64,000 nucleotides of DNA from an uncultured Clostridia bacterium (GTDB taxonomy: Bacteria; Bacillota; Clostridia; Christensenellales; Pumilibacteraceae): contig CALVTM010000002.1 of assembly GCA_944362615.1 (NCBI GenBank), forward strand, positions 124,001-188,000. Reading direction: 5' to 3'. The position numbers were made by a program, and so were the translations under genes. This document shows, in pieces, positions 25,712-34,283 of this stretch; position 1 is the first letter of the stretch, and each line of letters starts with the position of its first letter. Below the pieces are notes generated by a model. It was not told where the DNA came from, did not search any database, and saw nothing but the letters and a program-made list of their open reading frames with translations.

Positions 25712-27220
25712 CTATTTTACATTTGTATTTCCGCTTTCGGTTCGCTTCGCCTCAGTTGCCTTTTCCTCTTCGATTTTCGCATGAGGTTTACATGACCGCA
25801 CAGAAGGGGCGGATAATATATTACCGTACCTGTCAAACCGCGAGCCGTGACAAGGACAGTCCCATGTCTTTGTTTCGGAATTCCATCTCAATTCTGCGTG
25901 CAGATGAGGACACATAGCCTCAGTCGCATATAATCTTCCGTCCGGCTCTTTATAAACGGCTCTTTTTTTACCGTGTAATCTTACTATTTTTCCCTCTCCG
26001 GGCATTATCGAACGTGCCGTTGAAAGAGGAAAATGCAAATTACCTGTTATAAGATAAGCCGCGCTGCGCACCGTATTGCGTAAGAATTCTCCGGCAACAC
26101 CGCGGCGTTTGCGTAACGGAGAATACAGCTCTTCGTACGGGTTTTCCTTTCCGTCCGCAAGGTCTGATATCAACATAGCTGCTGTAGCCGAGTTCGCCAT
26201 GCCCCATTTATTGAATCCGGTTATTACATATATATCTCTCAGTTCGGGAGAATAATATCCGACATAAGGTATACCGTCAAATGACATGCAATCCTGTGCC
26301 GCCCACTCCGCTATTATTTCACGCTCTCCGAACATCCTGGATACAGCAGATAACAAGCCGTAAAACGCCCGGTCGTCACCCGTACCCGTGCGGCGATCAA
26401 AACCGCCTACGGTCACGCCGCCTTTATACGGGCGTATGGAAAGTCCGTCTTCTCTTGCATCAAGGTATGTCCCGTCCAGTATCGGACCTTTTACCGCCGC
26501 CGTATAAGACATCGACGGTCTGACTTTGAGAAAATATGAACCGTGCGACTGTATTATCGGAAAGCGTGTCGCAACTACGATAATATCGGCATGTATACCG
26601 CCTTCTTCCGTATAAACCGTTTTTTTCGACACGTCTATATTAACTGCCCGAGTGTTCTCATATATATCAAAATTGACCGGAAGAGCGCGCAAGAATTTTA
26701 ACGGATGAAACGCATACTGAGCGGGCGCCTGTACGGCAAGTGCGCTTCCCACCGGCGTTTCCACACGTTTTAACGCAACTTTTACGCCTATGTCAGACAT
26801 AGCACAATATATTTTCTGAGTTACTTCACTGCTTTCAGATGAATATACGTTGCCGGTAAGCACCTGCCAATCACAGTCTATATCATATTCGTCTCTGAGC
26901 TTCTTGATAGCATCCATACCGCAGCGCTGCGCTTCATAATACCGTTTTGCGACAGAAACTCCATAATTTTTCAATAGCTTGGAGTATACGTCCCCGTGCA
27001 TGTATGTGATCTTAGCGGTTGTATGTCCTGTCGTTCCGGAGAATAATTTATACCCTTCAATGAGCACCGTTTTCCTTCCGGTACTCGCAAGTTTATATGC
27101 GGTAAGATAACCGGCTATGCCTCCGCCGATCACAAGCGCATTCACACTTATATTTTCTCTGAGTCGCGGATAACTTTTTACTCCGCTGTCCGTCATTTGC
27201 CAAACAGAAATATTTTCCAT
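25712..27220 (-). CDS. FAD-dependent oxidoreductase with C-terminal Rieske [2Fe-2S] domain
   Basis: The N-terminal part is a DAO-type FAD enzyme with the dinucleotide motif VIGGGIAGYLTAYKLA and GTTGHTTAK. The last 90 residues are a Rieske domain with both ligand pairs (CPHLH and CPCHG). Such fusions occur in many Bacillota and Bacteroidota; the substrate is unknown. The ATG at 27220 (MENISVWQ) gives 502 residues; a GTG at 27277 would add 19 residues and is less likely. It is a single gene upstream of the MATE unit. Confidence 0.87.
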   Translation of the reverse strand: MENISVWQMTDSGVKSYPRLRENISVNALVIGGGIAGYLTAYKLASTGRKTVLIEGYKLFSGTTGHTTAKITYMHGDVYSKLLKNYGVSVAKRYYEAQRCGMDAIKKLRDEYDIDCDWQVLTGNVYSSESSEVTQKIYCAMSDIGVKVALKRVETPVGSALAVQAPAQYAFHPLKFLRALPVNFDIYENTRAVNIDVSKKTVYTEEGGIHADIIVVATRFPIIQSHGSYFLKVRPSMSYTAAVKGPILDGTYLDAREDGLSIRPYKGGVTVGGFDRRTGTGDDRAFYGLLSAVSRMFGEREIIAEWAAQDCMSFDGIPYVGYYSPELRDIYVITGFNKWGMANSATAAMLISDLADGKENPYEELYSPLRKRRGVAGEFLRNTVRSAAYLITGNLHFPLSTARSIMPGEGKIVRLHGKKRAVYKEPDGRLYATEAMCPHLHAELRWNSETKTWDCPCHGSRFDRYGNILSAPSVRSCKPHAKIEEEKATEAKRTESGNTNVK

Positions 27221-27349
27221 ATCCGGGTATTGTTGCCCGCTGTGAAAAAAATATTCCGCTTTAATTAAACAGATCACTTATGCGTCAAAATTACCATGCG
27301 GCTGTAAACTATAAAACGCGAAATTTTTATTATTTTTGCGTTTATATAG

Positions 27350-27378
27350 TTGACAATTCCACTAAAATATAGTATTAT
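27350..27378 (+). promoter_or_regulatory. Promoter of tRNA-Leu
   Basis: TTGACA, 17-base spacer, TATTAT, ending 21 bases before the tRNA. Confidence 0.88.
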
Positions 27379-27399
27379 ATCAAAGCTGTCGATAAGTAT

Positions 27400-27482
27400 G
27401 CGGTTGTGGCGGAATTGGCAGACGCGCAAGACTAAGGATCTTGTGGGCGACCGTGCAGGTTCAACTCCTGTCAACCGCACCA
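27400..27482 (+). tRNA. tRNA-Leu (anticodon AAG)
   Basis: The acceptor stem GCGGTTG/CAACCGC, encoded CCA end, D-arm, anticodon stem CAAGA/TCTTG with loop CTAAGGA (anticodon AAG), a variable arm longer than usual, and the TTCAACT T-loop are all present. A34 reading CUN codons would probably need deamination to inosine or restricted reading. Confidence 0.93.
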
Positions 27483-27494
27483 AACCGAGGATAA

Positions 27495-27514
27495 GGGCGC
27501 ATCTTGCGCCCTTT
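27495..27514 (+). terminator. Terminator after tRNA-Leu (start of repeat copy 1)
   Basis: GGGCGCA/TGCGCCC with a 3-base loop followed by TTTC, 12 bases after the tRNA. The same hairpin opens the second repeat copy at 27660. Confidence 0.8.
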
Positions 27515-27611
27515 CTTCATGCCTCGGACTTCGGTCATTTACGTCCGTGTAAACTCCCTCGTCCTCACATTTGAAAGAACACAATCTGCAACCCTTCTGC
27601 TCGCTTTGGAG
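27495..27611. repeat. 117-bp direct repeat, copy 1
   Basis: Matches 27660-27776 with only three substitutions over 117 bases. It begins with the GGGCGCA hairpin and ends at TTTGGAG. The offset between copies is 165 bases. No coding capacity with a ribosome binding site was found in it. Confidence 0.9.
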
Positions 27612-27659
27612 GCTTGATGGGGTGGCAACAGCTTTATGGCAATACTGTAAACTAACATT

Positions 27660-27776
27660 GGGCGCATCTTGCGCCCTTTCTTCATGTCTCGGACTTCGGT
27701 CATTTACGTCCGTGTAAACTCCCTCGTCCTCACATTCGAAAGAACACAATCTGCAACCCTTCTGCTCGGTTTGGAG
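27660..27776. repeat. 117-bp direct repeat, copy 2
   Basis: Second copy of the element at 27495-27611, separated from it by 48 unique bases. It repeats the terminator-like hairpin at its start. From 27777 to 27877 nothing further was recognised. Confidence 0.9.
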
Positions 27777-27886
27777 CGTTGTATTTTTATTTCACTGAAG
27801 CTCAAAAGACTGAAGAACGCTTGACATAAATGAGTGCGCAGTGTGTTCAAGAAAGCGGTATATAATTTTTCAGAGGATGAAGCTGT

Positions 27887-28546
27887 TCAGCTTTTTTTGC
27901 GGCTTCCTCTTTTTTTCATGTCTTTTCTGATTTCGTCCAGACCGGTTTCAGATAACTTACCGCTCTTGCGGAAATCTGCGACGGCATCGCCCAAAACACA
28001 GAAATTAAGCTCTACGCCTTTGCTGTCAGGAACGTAATCGACAGCTCTGTCAGCACGTATACCGAATCTTCCCGCCGTCTCCACTGCGTCGATATTTGCT
28101 CCAAGAAAAATGAATTCCCATCCATATTGTTTTTCCTGCCGTGCAATCATTTCTTTGATCTGCGTTGAAGAATAGTCGCGACTGGCGTTTTCTTCACCGT
28201 CCGTAATAATGACGAACATCACTTTTTCGGCTCTGTAATCTGCCGCAGTGTTTTTATGCACATTGATGATTTTTTGAATGGTCTTGCCTATGGCATCCAA
28301 CAGCGCCGTACAACCGCCTACGGAGTAATCTTTTTGCGTCATGGGTCTTACCGCCCTTATATCTATGCGATCGTGAAGCAATTCATACCCGCTGTCAAAC
28401 AGTACCGTAGTGATCACGCACTCACCGCTTATTTCTTTTTGTTTTTTCAGCATCGAATTGTAGCCGCCTATCGTATCTCCTTCCAGTCCGCTCATAGAAC
28501 CGCTCTTGTCCAGAATAAATACCAGTTCCGTCAAATTCTTTTTCAT
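27887..28546 (-). CDS. von Willebrand factor A domain protein (TerY-like)
   Basis: A 219-residue single vWA domain with a complete metal-ion-dependent adhesion site: DKSGSMSG (DxSxS), the Thr in GGCTALLDAIG, and the Asp in IITDGEENAS. No signal peptide, so it is cytoplasmic; such TerY-like proteins occur in stress and chemical-warfare clusters. It follows the macrodomain gene by 79 bases and its ribosome binding site lies in a hairpin (28554-28593). Its partner protein is unknown. Confidence 0.88.
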   Translation of the reverse strand: MKKNLTELVFILDKSGSMSGLEGDTIGGYNSMLKKQKEISGECVITTVLFDSGYELLHDRIDIRAVRPMTQKDYSVGGCTALLDAIGKTIQKIINVHKNTAADYRAEKVMFVIITDGEENASRDYSSTQIKEMIARQEKQYGWEFIFLGANIDAVETAGRFGIRADRAVDYVPDSKGVELNFCVLGDAVADFRKSGKLSETGLDEIRKDMKKRGSRKKS

Positions 28547-28553
28547 AAAAATA

Positions 28554-28593
28554 CCCTCCTGCTTTTTTGTGCTTTAAGTATACGGCAGGAGGG
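28554..28593 (-). promoter_or_regulatory. Hairpin that covers the vWA gene ribosome binding site
   Basis: A perfect 9-bp stem CCCTCCTGC/GCAGGAGGG with a loop of about 23 bases. The 3' arm is the AGGAGG of the vWA gene and is followed by TATTTTT and the ATG. It could limit translation or act as a weak terminator after the macrodomain gene. Confidence 0.55.
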
Positions 28594-28625
28594 TCTTGCT
28601 TTGGTCGCTCTGAAAGCGACACTTA

Positions 28626-29636
28626 TCAAATTGCGCCGAGTAGCGGCTGATCGTATTCAAACAATACTTCGTTTATCTCATAAATATCGTATTTCCGGTT
28701 GATTATAAAGAATTCTACTATAACATCGAATTTCCGGCTGTGCGACAATATATAGCCGGCTCTCGACAAAAGGTCATTCGTCTCTTCCAGCGTCAGTTCC
28801 AACGCAACGGCAAGCGCAAGTATCGTGCGCTTACCGGGCATATATCCTTTGCCTTTGCGGATTTTGGAAAACAGTTTTCTGTCTATGTTTGCACGCTTGT
28901 AAACTTCAGTATCGGTCTTTCCCTTTTTGTCGATCAGTCGGAGCAGTGTTGCATTAAACGGCTCGTCCAGATTTTCGATAAGCTCATCCAGTCCTTTGCT
29001 GCTCTTCTCGCTGTAAATCGAGCCAAGACACTGAGTATGTGCCTTACCGTCATTCTCGTTATCTTCGGCAATCGCCGACTTACAGCCATTGACGCGGTAT
29101 ACGTCCGTATACTTTTCGCTTATATAATTTTCTACCTCTTCCGTCAGTTCTTTACTTATCGAAAATGACGTTCGGTCAAAGATCGCTAAATAAATATCTA
29201 TATCGTGATCGGAAAGAAAATCCCTGATTGCGGCAATCGCTACCCGAAGAGCCTCATCCTTCGGGTAACCGTAAATTCCGCTCGATATAAGCGGAAACGC
29301 TATACTTTCGCACTTATTCTTGCATGCAAGTTTCAGTGACTCGATATAAGCAGAGCGGAGCAGCCGTTCACTCTGCTCCGCGTCAAAATGACTGTATACC
29401 GGGCCGGCAGCGTGAATGACATACTTCGAGGGCAGATCAAAACCTGGAGTGATCGCAGCCTCCCCCGTTTTTATCGGTGATACTTTGGCGCACGCTGCCT
29501 GTAACTTCGCCGCTCCTGCCGCCTTGAATATTGCACCGCAGACTCCGCCACCCATGATCAGCTCGGTGTTAGCCGCATTTACGATGGCATCCACATGCAT
29601 AAGAGTTATATCCTGTCGGACGATTGTAAATGGCAT
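28626..29636 (-). CDS. Macrodomain (ADP-ribose hydrolase type) fused to an HTH-like domain
   Basis: Residues 1-175 are a macrodomain: DAIVNAANTELIMGGGVCGAIF is the ADP-ribose pocket, with YVIHAAGPVY and SSGIYGYP completing it. This fold removes or binds ADP-ribose on proteins or metabolites. Residues 225-336 resemble an XRE-like helix-turn-helix (TDTEVYKRANIDRKLFSKIR, TILALAVALELTLEETNDLL) with a C-terminal extension. The ATG at 29636 is preceded by AAGGAG. It is the first gene of a unit with the vWA protein. The HTH may regulate, or bind RNA polymerase or another partner; this is inference. Confidence 0.87.
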   Translation of the reverse strand: MPFTIVRQDITLMHVDAIVNAANTELIMGGGVCGAIFKAAGAAKLQAACAKVSPIKTGEAAITPGFDLPSKYVIHAAGPVYSHFDAEQSERLLRSAYIESLKLACKNKCESIAFPLISSGIYGYPKDEALRVAIAAIRDFLSDHDIDIYLAIFDRTSFSISKELTEEVENYISEKYTDVYRVNGCKSAIAEDNENDGKAHTQCLGSIYSEKSSKGLDELIENLDEPFNATLLRLIDKKGKTDTEVYKRANIDRKLFSKIRKGKGYMPGKRTILALAVALELTLEETNDLLSRAGYILSHSRKFDVIVEFFIINRKYDIYEINEVLFEYDQPLLGAI

Positions 29637-29704
29637 TGTTTACTCCTTATAAATACAAACACTTAAATTCCGTAACTGCTTCTGCTAAACTGTAATAAGG
29701 CTTT

Positions 29705-30574
29705 TCACTTAATCTTGCGAGGCGGCAAAAGAAGTAAACGCGATGTCGTCATGCGGTATTCTTTATAAGCTTCCCTGCGCTCCAGTTGCCGCTTTTCCGC
29801 AAGCGTTATCGAGACAAAGTTAAATAACAATATTATGAGCAACGCTCCGACAAACGTGTACCAGTATTCTGTCACGGCGGGAAAAAGTACAAAGTATGCA
29901 CCCACCCAAATAAGGATCTCTCCGAAATAATTGGGATGGCGGGAGTACTTCCATAACCCGCTGCGGATAACGTCTCCGCTGTCTTTACTTCTTAAAAACG
30001 CGTGCATCTGTCTGTCTGCAAAAAATTCCAGAGCGGTTCCGATCAGAATTACAGCCGACCCGATAAGTGAAAAAGCATTCAATTTGCTTCCGAAAGCCAG
30101 TATAAGCGGAACAAATCCCGCGAAAACGAGCAGAGTCGGCATGAGCATTATACCGAAAAGATTAGCTATCTGCCACACAAAGGGATTATTTTTTTCCTTT
30201 ATCTGTCTGTAACGCCAGTCTACCCATTTAATATCCTGAAATGTAATGACCCAGTTTATCGTAAGGCGGAAACTCCACACCGCGAAAACCGCGTATGCAA
30301 TAAAGTGATATACATTGAGATTTTCACTTACTACCAACAAATATGTTGCCATGACAAATGGCGTAAGACTCCAGTATGCATCGTACAGACTGGAGTTTTT
30401 TATCGGCAATGAAAGCAGGTATATCACCAATGTTGCGACAATATCAAAGATAAACAGTCGCAATATGAGTTCGTCAATATAAAACGCGCTGAAATACCCG
30501 ATTACATATGCCGCTATATAGAAAACGGCAAACAGCAGTAAACCGAAAATTTTATTTCTGATTTTTTCATTCAT
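29705..30574 (-). CDS. DUF1295 membrane protein (steroid reductase/isoprenylcysteine methyltransferase-like)
   Basis: A 289-residue protein with about eight hydrophobic helices and the diagnostic C-terminal segment GLWKYSRHPNYFGEI. The related fold is found in steroid 5-alpha reductases and isoprenylcysteine methyltransferases, which use NADPH or SAM. Substrate unknown. It sits 68 bases above the macrodomain gene start and may be co-transcribed. Confidence 0.85.
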   Translation of the reverse strand: MNEKIRNKIFGLLLFAVFYIAAYVIGYFSAFYIDELILRLFIFDIVATLVIYLLSLPIKNSSLYDAYWSLTPFVMATYLLVVSENLNVYHFIAYAVFAVWSFRLTINWVITFQDIKWVDWRYRQIKEKNNPFVWQIANLFGIMLMPTLLVFAGFVPLILAFGSKLNAFSLIGSAVILIGTALEFFADRQMHAFLRSKDSGDVIRSGLWKYSRHPNYFGEILIWVGAYFVLFPAVTEYWYTFVGALLIILLFNFVSITLAEKRQLERREAYKEYRMTTSRLLLLPPRKIK

Positions 30575-30644
30575 ATTTTTTTCTTTTGTGCCGCATCCGC
30601 TTCATACGACAGATGAAATCAAACTCCTGTATCAGCGGCTTTTA

Positions 30645-31283
30645 TCACATAGCAATAAGTTTTTTCATAAATTCATCAGTTACCGGAGAGGGCGTGCATA
30701 ACATACCTGATGCGGCAAGATATATCAAATGACTTTCAAAAGCCAGATCCGCTTCCCTGTTGTATTTGCCCGTACCCGTCCCCAGACGTACTGTAGCGCC
30801 AAGTCCGGCAAGCATACGGAGCGGTGGTATACCGCAACCGTTACCCATGCTGTCGGACGGAGTGAGTATTACTTTAGCTCCGGACTGTATAATGAGATCT
30901 ATATCATCCTTATCCAGATACACTCCACCCGCTATATAGGTCTGATCGCAAAGCAATCCGTACTTATGCGCAAGTCCTATCGGCGTCATGCCGTACTTCT
31001 TATCACATGTCCCCACTTCATCCAGCGTTGCGCATGCAGACAATATGATTTCCGCACCGGAAAAAATTCCGTCTATCGCTGCGTCTGTCTCATCATCGCT
31101 CGCAAACAACGACGGAAGATATATACCGTCACCCGTTACAAAATCCTCACTTCCCGCGCGTATGAAATTTTTTACGCGGGCATCGGCTATTCTGTCGCTG
31201 CCCGCGTAATAAATCATTCCGCACGCATCAGCGCCTTTTCGGAGAAGTATATCTCTGTCAAAGGTCAATGCGTTAAAGTTCAT
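30645..31283 (-). CDS. Degenerate amidohydrolase-like protein (probable pseudoenzyme)
   Basis: A 212-residue protein that aligns by eye with the second half of MtaD/SsnA-type amidohydrolases (KYGMTPIGLAHKYGLL, YIAGGVYLDKDDIDLI, GCGIPPLRML, VRLGTGTG). The metal and catalytic residues normally in these segments are replaced: the His of AHGV reads AGGV, the HNPxSN motif reads LTPSDS, and the Asp of LGTDG reads LGTGT. The N-terminal HxH half of the barrel is missing. Hydrolase activity is therefore unlikely. The start overlaps galU by four bases; it ends the dgt-rpoD operon. Confidence 0.7.
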   Translation of the reverse strand: MNFNALTFDRDILLRKGADACGMIYYAGSDRIADARVKNFIRAGSEDFVTGDGIYLPSLFASDDETDAAIDGIFSGAEIILSACATLDEVGTCDKKYGMTPIGLAHKYGLLCDQTYIAGGVYLDKDDIDLIIQSGAKVILTPSDSMGNGCGIPPLRMLAGLGATVRLGTGTGKYNREADLAFESHLIYLAASGMLCTPSPVTDEFMKKLIAM

Positions 31284-32152
31284 AATTTAAGTCCCTTTAT
31301 AAACTGCTCTGTTTCCTCTTTTGTCTCGGGATGCTGGAGCGCGTAGCTTATCGTTGCCTGCACTGCACCCGCTTTGCTGCCCATATCGTAACGATACCCT
31401 TCAAAGTCATATGCACATACTTTGCCGTCCTCGCACATAAGTTGCAATGCGTCTGTAACCTGAAGTTCGCCCTTTTTATCCGGTTCGGTCCTGCCTATCT
31501 TTTCAAAAATCCTGGGGCTGAGCACATACCTTCCGAGCGCCGCAAACAAACTGGGCGCTTCCTCCGCTGTTTTGGGCTTTTCCACAAGCCGTCTGCATTC
31601 ATACGCGCGCGGATTACCGAACATGTTATCCCCGAGCTCCGCACTGCCGTACAAATGTATTTTATCCGGAGTCACCATCTGTCCGCCGATAACCGCATCA
31701 CAACCGCTGTCATACGCGGATATGAGCTGCTTTGAAACCGGCACTTCCGCTCTGACAAGATCGTCACCCGTAGACAGTACAAACGGATCGTTTCCGATAA
31801 ATTCACGCGCTTTCAGCAGAGCATCAGCCATACCCTTGGGGTATTTCTGTACAGCGAATATAAATCGTGCGCCCCTGTTGATTCTATGTAAAGCCGCTAT
31901 TCCGCGGTCATCGCCTTTCTTTCGAAGCGTTTTTTCCAGCTTCCCTTTCGGGGAAAAGTAACGTACGATCTCCTCTTTACCGGGTGAAATAACTATACAT
32001 ATTTCAGTTATTCCGCTGTCTATCATCTCATCTACGATATATTGCAATACCGGAGTATCGACTACAGGCAGCATTTCTTTCGGCAATGCTTTGGTCGCGG
32101 GCAGGAAACGCGTTCCCTGACCTCCGCAAAGTATGACTCCTTTCCTAACCAT
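31280..32152 (-). CDS. galU: UTP-glucose-1-phosphate uridylyltransferase
   Basis: GalU makes UDP-glucose for wall, lipid and exopolysaccharide synthesis. The nucleotide-binding signature GGQGTRFLPATKALPKEMLP, VDTPVLQYIVDEM, GMADALLKAR, FVLSTGDDL and LVEKPK match the family. Length 290 is standard. It follows the zinc-ribbon gene by 18 bases. Confidence 0.95.
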   Translation of the reverse strand: MVRKGVILCGGQGTRFLPATKALPKEMLPVVDTPVLQYIVDEMIDSGITEICIVISPGKEEIVRYFSPKGKLEKTLRKKGDDRGIAALHRINRGARFIFAVQKYPKGMADALLKAREFIGNDPFVLSTGDDLVRAEVPVSKQLISAYDSGCDAVIGGQMVTPDKIHLYGSAELGDNMFGNPRAYECRRLVEKPKTAEEAPSLFAALGRYVLSPRIFEKIGRTEPDKKGELQVTDALQLMCEDGKVCAYDFEGYRYDMGSKAGAVQATISYALQHPETKEETEQFIKGLKL

Positions 32153-32170
32153 GACGTCCCCCTTTCTTTA

Positions 32171-32881
32171 TCAGTCAATATATACTATGCGCCGGCATGT
32201 ATCACACCTGCACATTTTATCCGACTTCAGTTTTCCGGTACTGCTTGACGATAATTGCATTCCACAATAACATGTATAATCATCACCGCTTACGCGCGCC
32301 TTGACGAATACCGGAGGAGCACCGTCCTTACGGTACTTCAAGTAAAAATCCATAAGCTCTTTATCCGCAGCGTCTCGTAACTCGCGCATACGCGATTTTA
32401 TTTTCTCACGCTCCGGCTGTATTGTAGCAAGCTGCTTTTCAAGCATCGCTTTTATTTTATCAAATTCTGTTTTTATGCTCTTTTTTTCATGCTGCTTCTG
32501 AGAACATGCCGCAAGCAACTTTCTTATTTTATCTATTTTGTTTGTGACCTTGTTTTTATAACTGTCCAGTTTGGATTTCTCCGTTTCCATTGCCGGCAGA
32601 AGCGCTGCCTTTGCCGTGTCATCCGCAGCGGAATTAAATGCCTTTTCCAGCTCATCTATACGCTTTTCGGACGCACGCGCATCAGCATATACCTGTTCGA
32701 TTTCCTTAGCTAAGGCTTCAGCTTCGCTTACGCTTGCCGTAAACTCTTTCTGTACGGCATTGAAATCGTTTTTCACGGTATCGAGCTTTTTCTTATCTGA
32801 ATTCTTATTGAATTCATTGTCGATTTTTCTGAGCTCGATATCCAGTTCCTGATATTCCAATATCTTACTTAAATCTTTCAT
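32171..32881 (-). CDS. Coiled-coil protein with C-terminal C4 zinc ribbon
   Basis: A 236-residue protein: long coiled-coil from about 1 to 180, then a zinc ribbon with CYCG and CRCDTCRRIVY. This architecture is common next to nif3 and trmK in Clostridia. It may bind nucleic acid or other proteins; the function is not known to me. The ATG overlaps nif3. Confidence 0.8.
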   Translation of the reverse strand: MKDLSKILEYQELDIELRKIDNEFNKNSDKKKLDTVKNDFNAVQKEFTASVSEAEALAKEIEQVYADARASEKRIDELEKAFNSAADDTAKAALLPAMETEKSKLDSYKNKVTNKIDKIRKLLAACSQKQHEKKSIKTEFDKIKAMLEKQLATIQPEREKIKSRMRELRDAADKELMDFYLKYRKDGAPPVFVKARVSGDDYTCYCGMQLSSSSTGKLKSDKMCRCDTCRRIVYID

Positions 32882-33687
32882 ACTTCCTCCATACGAATGG
32901 GGTTACGTTCATACTCGCTGACCTCAAATTGTACGTCTGTATTATTATTCCGGGCAAGTCCGGACAGTATTTCTCCCAGTCGCTTTATATAAATTCTTTC
33001 CGCTGCATAATGTTGCAATATTATTATGGGAAGTCCGCTCTGATCGGCGTATAAAGCCACATGATGAGGAACGTCTCCTGTCACATAGCAGTCTGCGTTA
33101 CACGACGCCGCAAGAGTGAGAAATGATATGTCACCTCCGCCGCCGTTCACAACCGCCACTCTCTTTACCGTTTTATTCCCGTTGCCGGCAACGGCTGCAC
33201 GCTTATCCGAAAATATATCAGCAACCTTTCCGGCAAGCACGGTCGCCGTTACGGAATCATCCAGCTCTCCGATACGCCCTATCCCTATGTCGTTTTCCAC
33301 TGCCATAGGACGGATATTTTTAAGCCCGATCAGTTCTGCCGCGAAATCATTAAGACCGCCCTGACAAAAATCCAGATTGGTATGCGCACTGTATACGCTT
33401 ATTCCTTCACGCGCCGCGGCAAGTATCATTCTGCCGGTGGGCGTTTCATCCGTTACTCTGGAAACAGAACGGAATATAGCCGGATGATGAGATATCACCA
33501 GCTTATAACCCTTTTCTTTCGCTTCCGCGATAACGCCTTCTGTACAATCCAGACACAGTAACGCACCGATGCTCTCACCGTTCTGGCTGCCTACAATCAG
33601 CCCGACGTTGTCCTCGAAATCCGGCTCGGTTGCATTTTCCGGAGCGAATCTTCGTATAAGCGAAAGTATATCTGCTATCTTTGCCAT
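32878..33687 (-). CDS. Nif3-like dinuclear metal-centre protein
   Basis: A 269-residue Nif3/YqfO family protein, with the metal-binding segments VISHHPAIF, YSAHTNLD and LQHYAAERI. Some members are described as GTP cyclohydrolase I type 2, but the general role is uncertain. It overlaps trmK by 13 bases and is part of the common rpoD-trmK-nif3 arrangement. The long internal insertion of some homologues is absent. Confidence 0.92.
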   Translation of the reverse strand: MAKIADILSLIRRFAPENATEPDFEDNVGLIVGSQNGESIGALLCLDCTEGVIAEAKEKGYKLVISHHPAIFRSVSRVTDETPTGRMILAAAREGISVYSAHTNLDFCQGGLNDFAAELIGLKNIRPMAVENDIGIGRIGELDDSVTATVLAGKVADIFSDKRAAVAGNGNKTVKRVAVVNGGGGDISFLTLAASCNADCYVTGDVPHHVALYADQSGLPIIILQHYAAERIYIKRLGEILSGLARNNNTDVQFEVSEYERNPIRMEEV

Positions 33688-34283
33688 CTGAGCACCTCTC
33701 TTATCCGTTCCGTCTCGTCAGCCGTCCTGTCTCCTCCGCCGAGAACATTGTCCAGCCGTATTTTAAGTTTACGTCTGAGTGCGGCATTCGGTTCTTTCCA
33801 GTGTACGCCGTATAGTTCGCTCATCATGTCAAGCTGCATATCACCGCGTTCCGCCGTTATCAGATCGTAAAACTTACCGTCAGCTTCAAAACACTCGTCT
33901 CTTATAATGCGGTAACCTTTGACGGCAAGCTCGCGCCTCACTACTTCCGAATGGCTTTGCGGGGATAATAACAGTCCCGAATCACCATCGTACCTTGACA
34001 GTATGTCTCTTATGAGATGCCCGCCCATACCGCATATCATTATGCAATCCGCTTTATACGCCGGTTCAGGTACACCGTCGCATACGGCGTATTCCACAAG
34101 ATCGCCATACCTTTTCAACGTCCTTCGCGCCTTTTCCAGGCATTTTTCGCTTATATCCGAGACTATCGCCCTGCTGCACAAACCACGCACGAATGCAAGC
34201 TCGGTAAGCTTGGCATGGTCACAACCCACTTCGGCGACAATATCGACTTTACCGAGTGCGCTTATGATCTTCTCAAATCTCAA
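33675..34283 (-). CDS. trmK: tRNA (adenine22-N1)-methyltransferase TrmK
   Basis: Class I SAM methyltransferase of 202 residues with the family's [24 protein letters not shown] (motif IV region) and [15 protein letters not shown]. TrmK methylates A22 of tRNAs. Its position between rpoD and nif3 is typical of Firmicutes. Start overlaps the rpoD stop. Confidence 0.93.
   Translation of the reverse strand: MRFEKIISALGKVDIVAEVGCDHAKLTELAFVRGLCSRAIVSDISEKCLEKARRTLKRYGDLVEYAVCDGVPEPAYKADCIMICGMGGHLIRDILSRYDGDSGLLLSPQSHSEVVRRELAVKGYRIIRDECFEADGKFYDLITAERGDMQLDMMSELYGVHWKEPNAALRRKLKIRLDNVLGGGDRTADETERIREVLRWQR

Noticed and set aside
27471-27749. 92-residue minus-strand frame with internally repeated sequence
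   Set aside because: The repetition only reflects the 117-bp DNA repeat; the frame runs into the tRNA and its terminator, so it is not a gene.
28604-28620. GTCGCT/AGCGAC hairpin after the macrodomain gene as a terminator
   Set aside because: No T run follows on the minus strand; it may only stabilise the 3' end.
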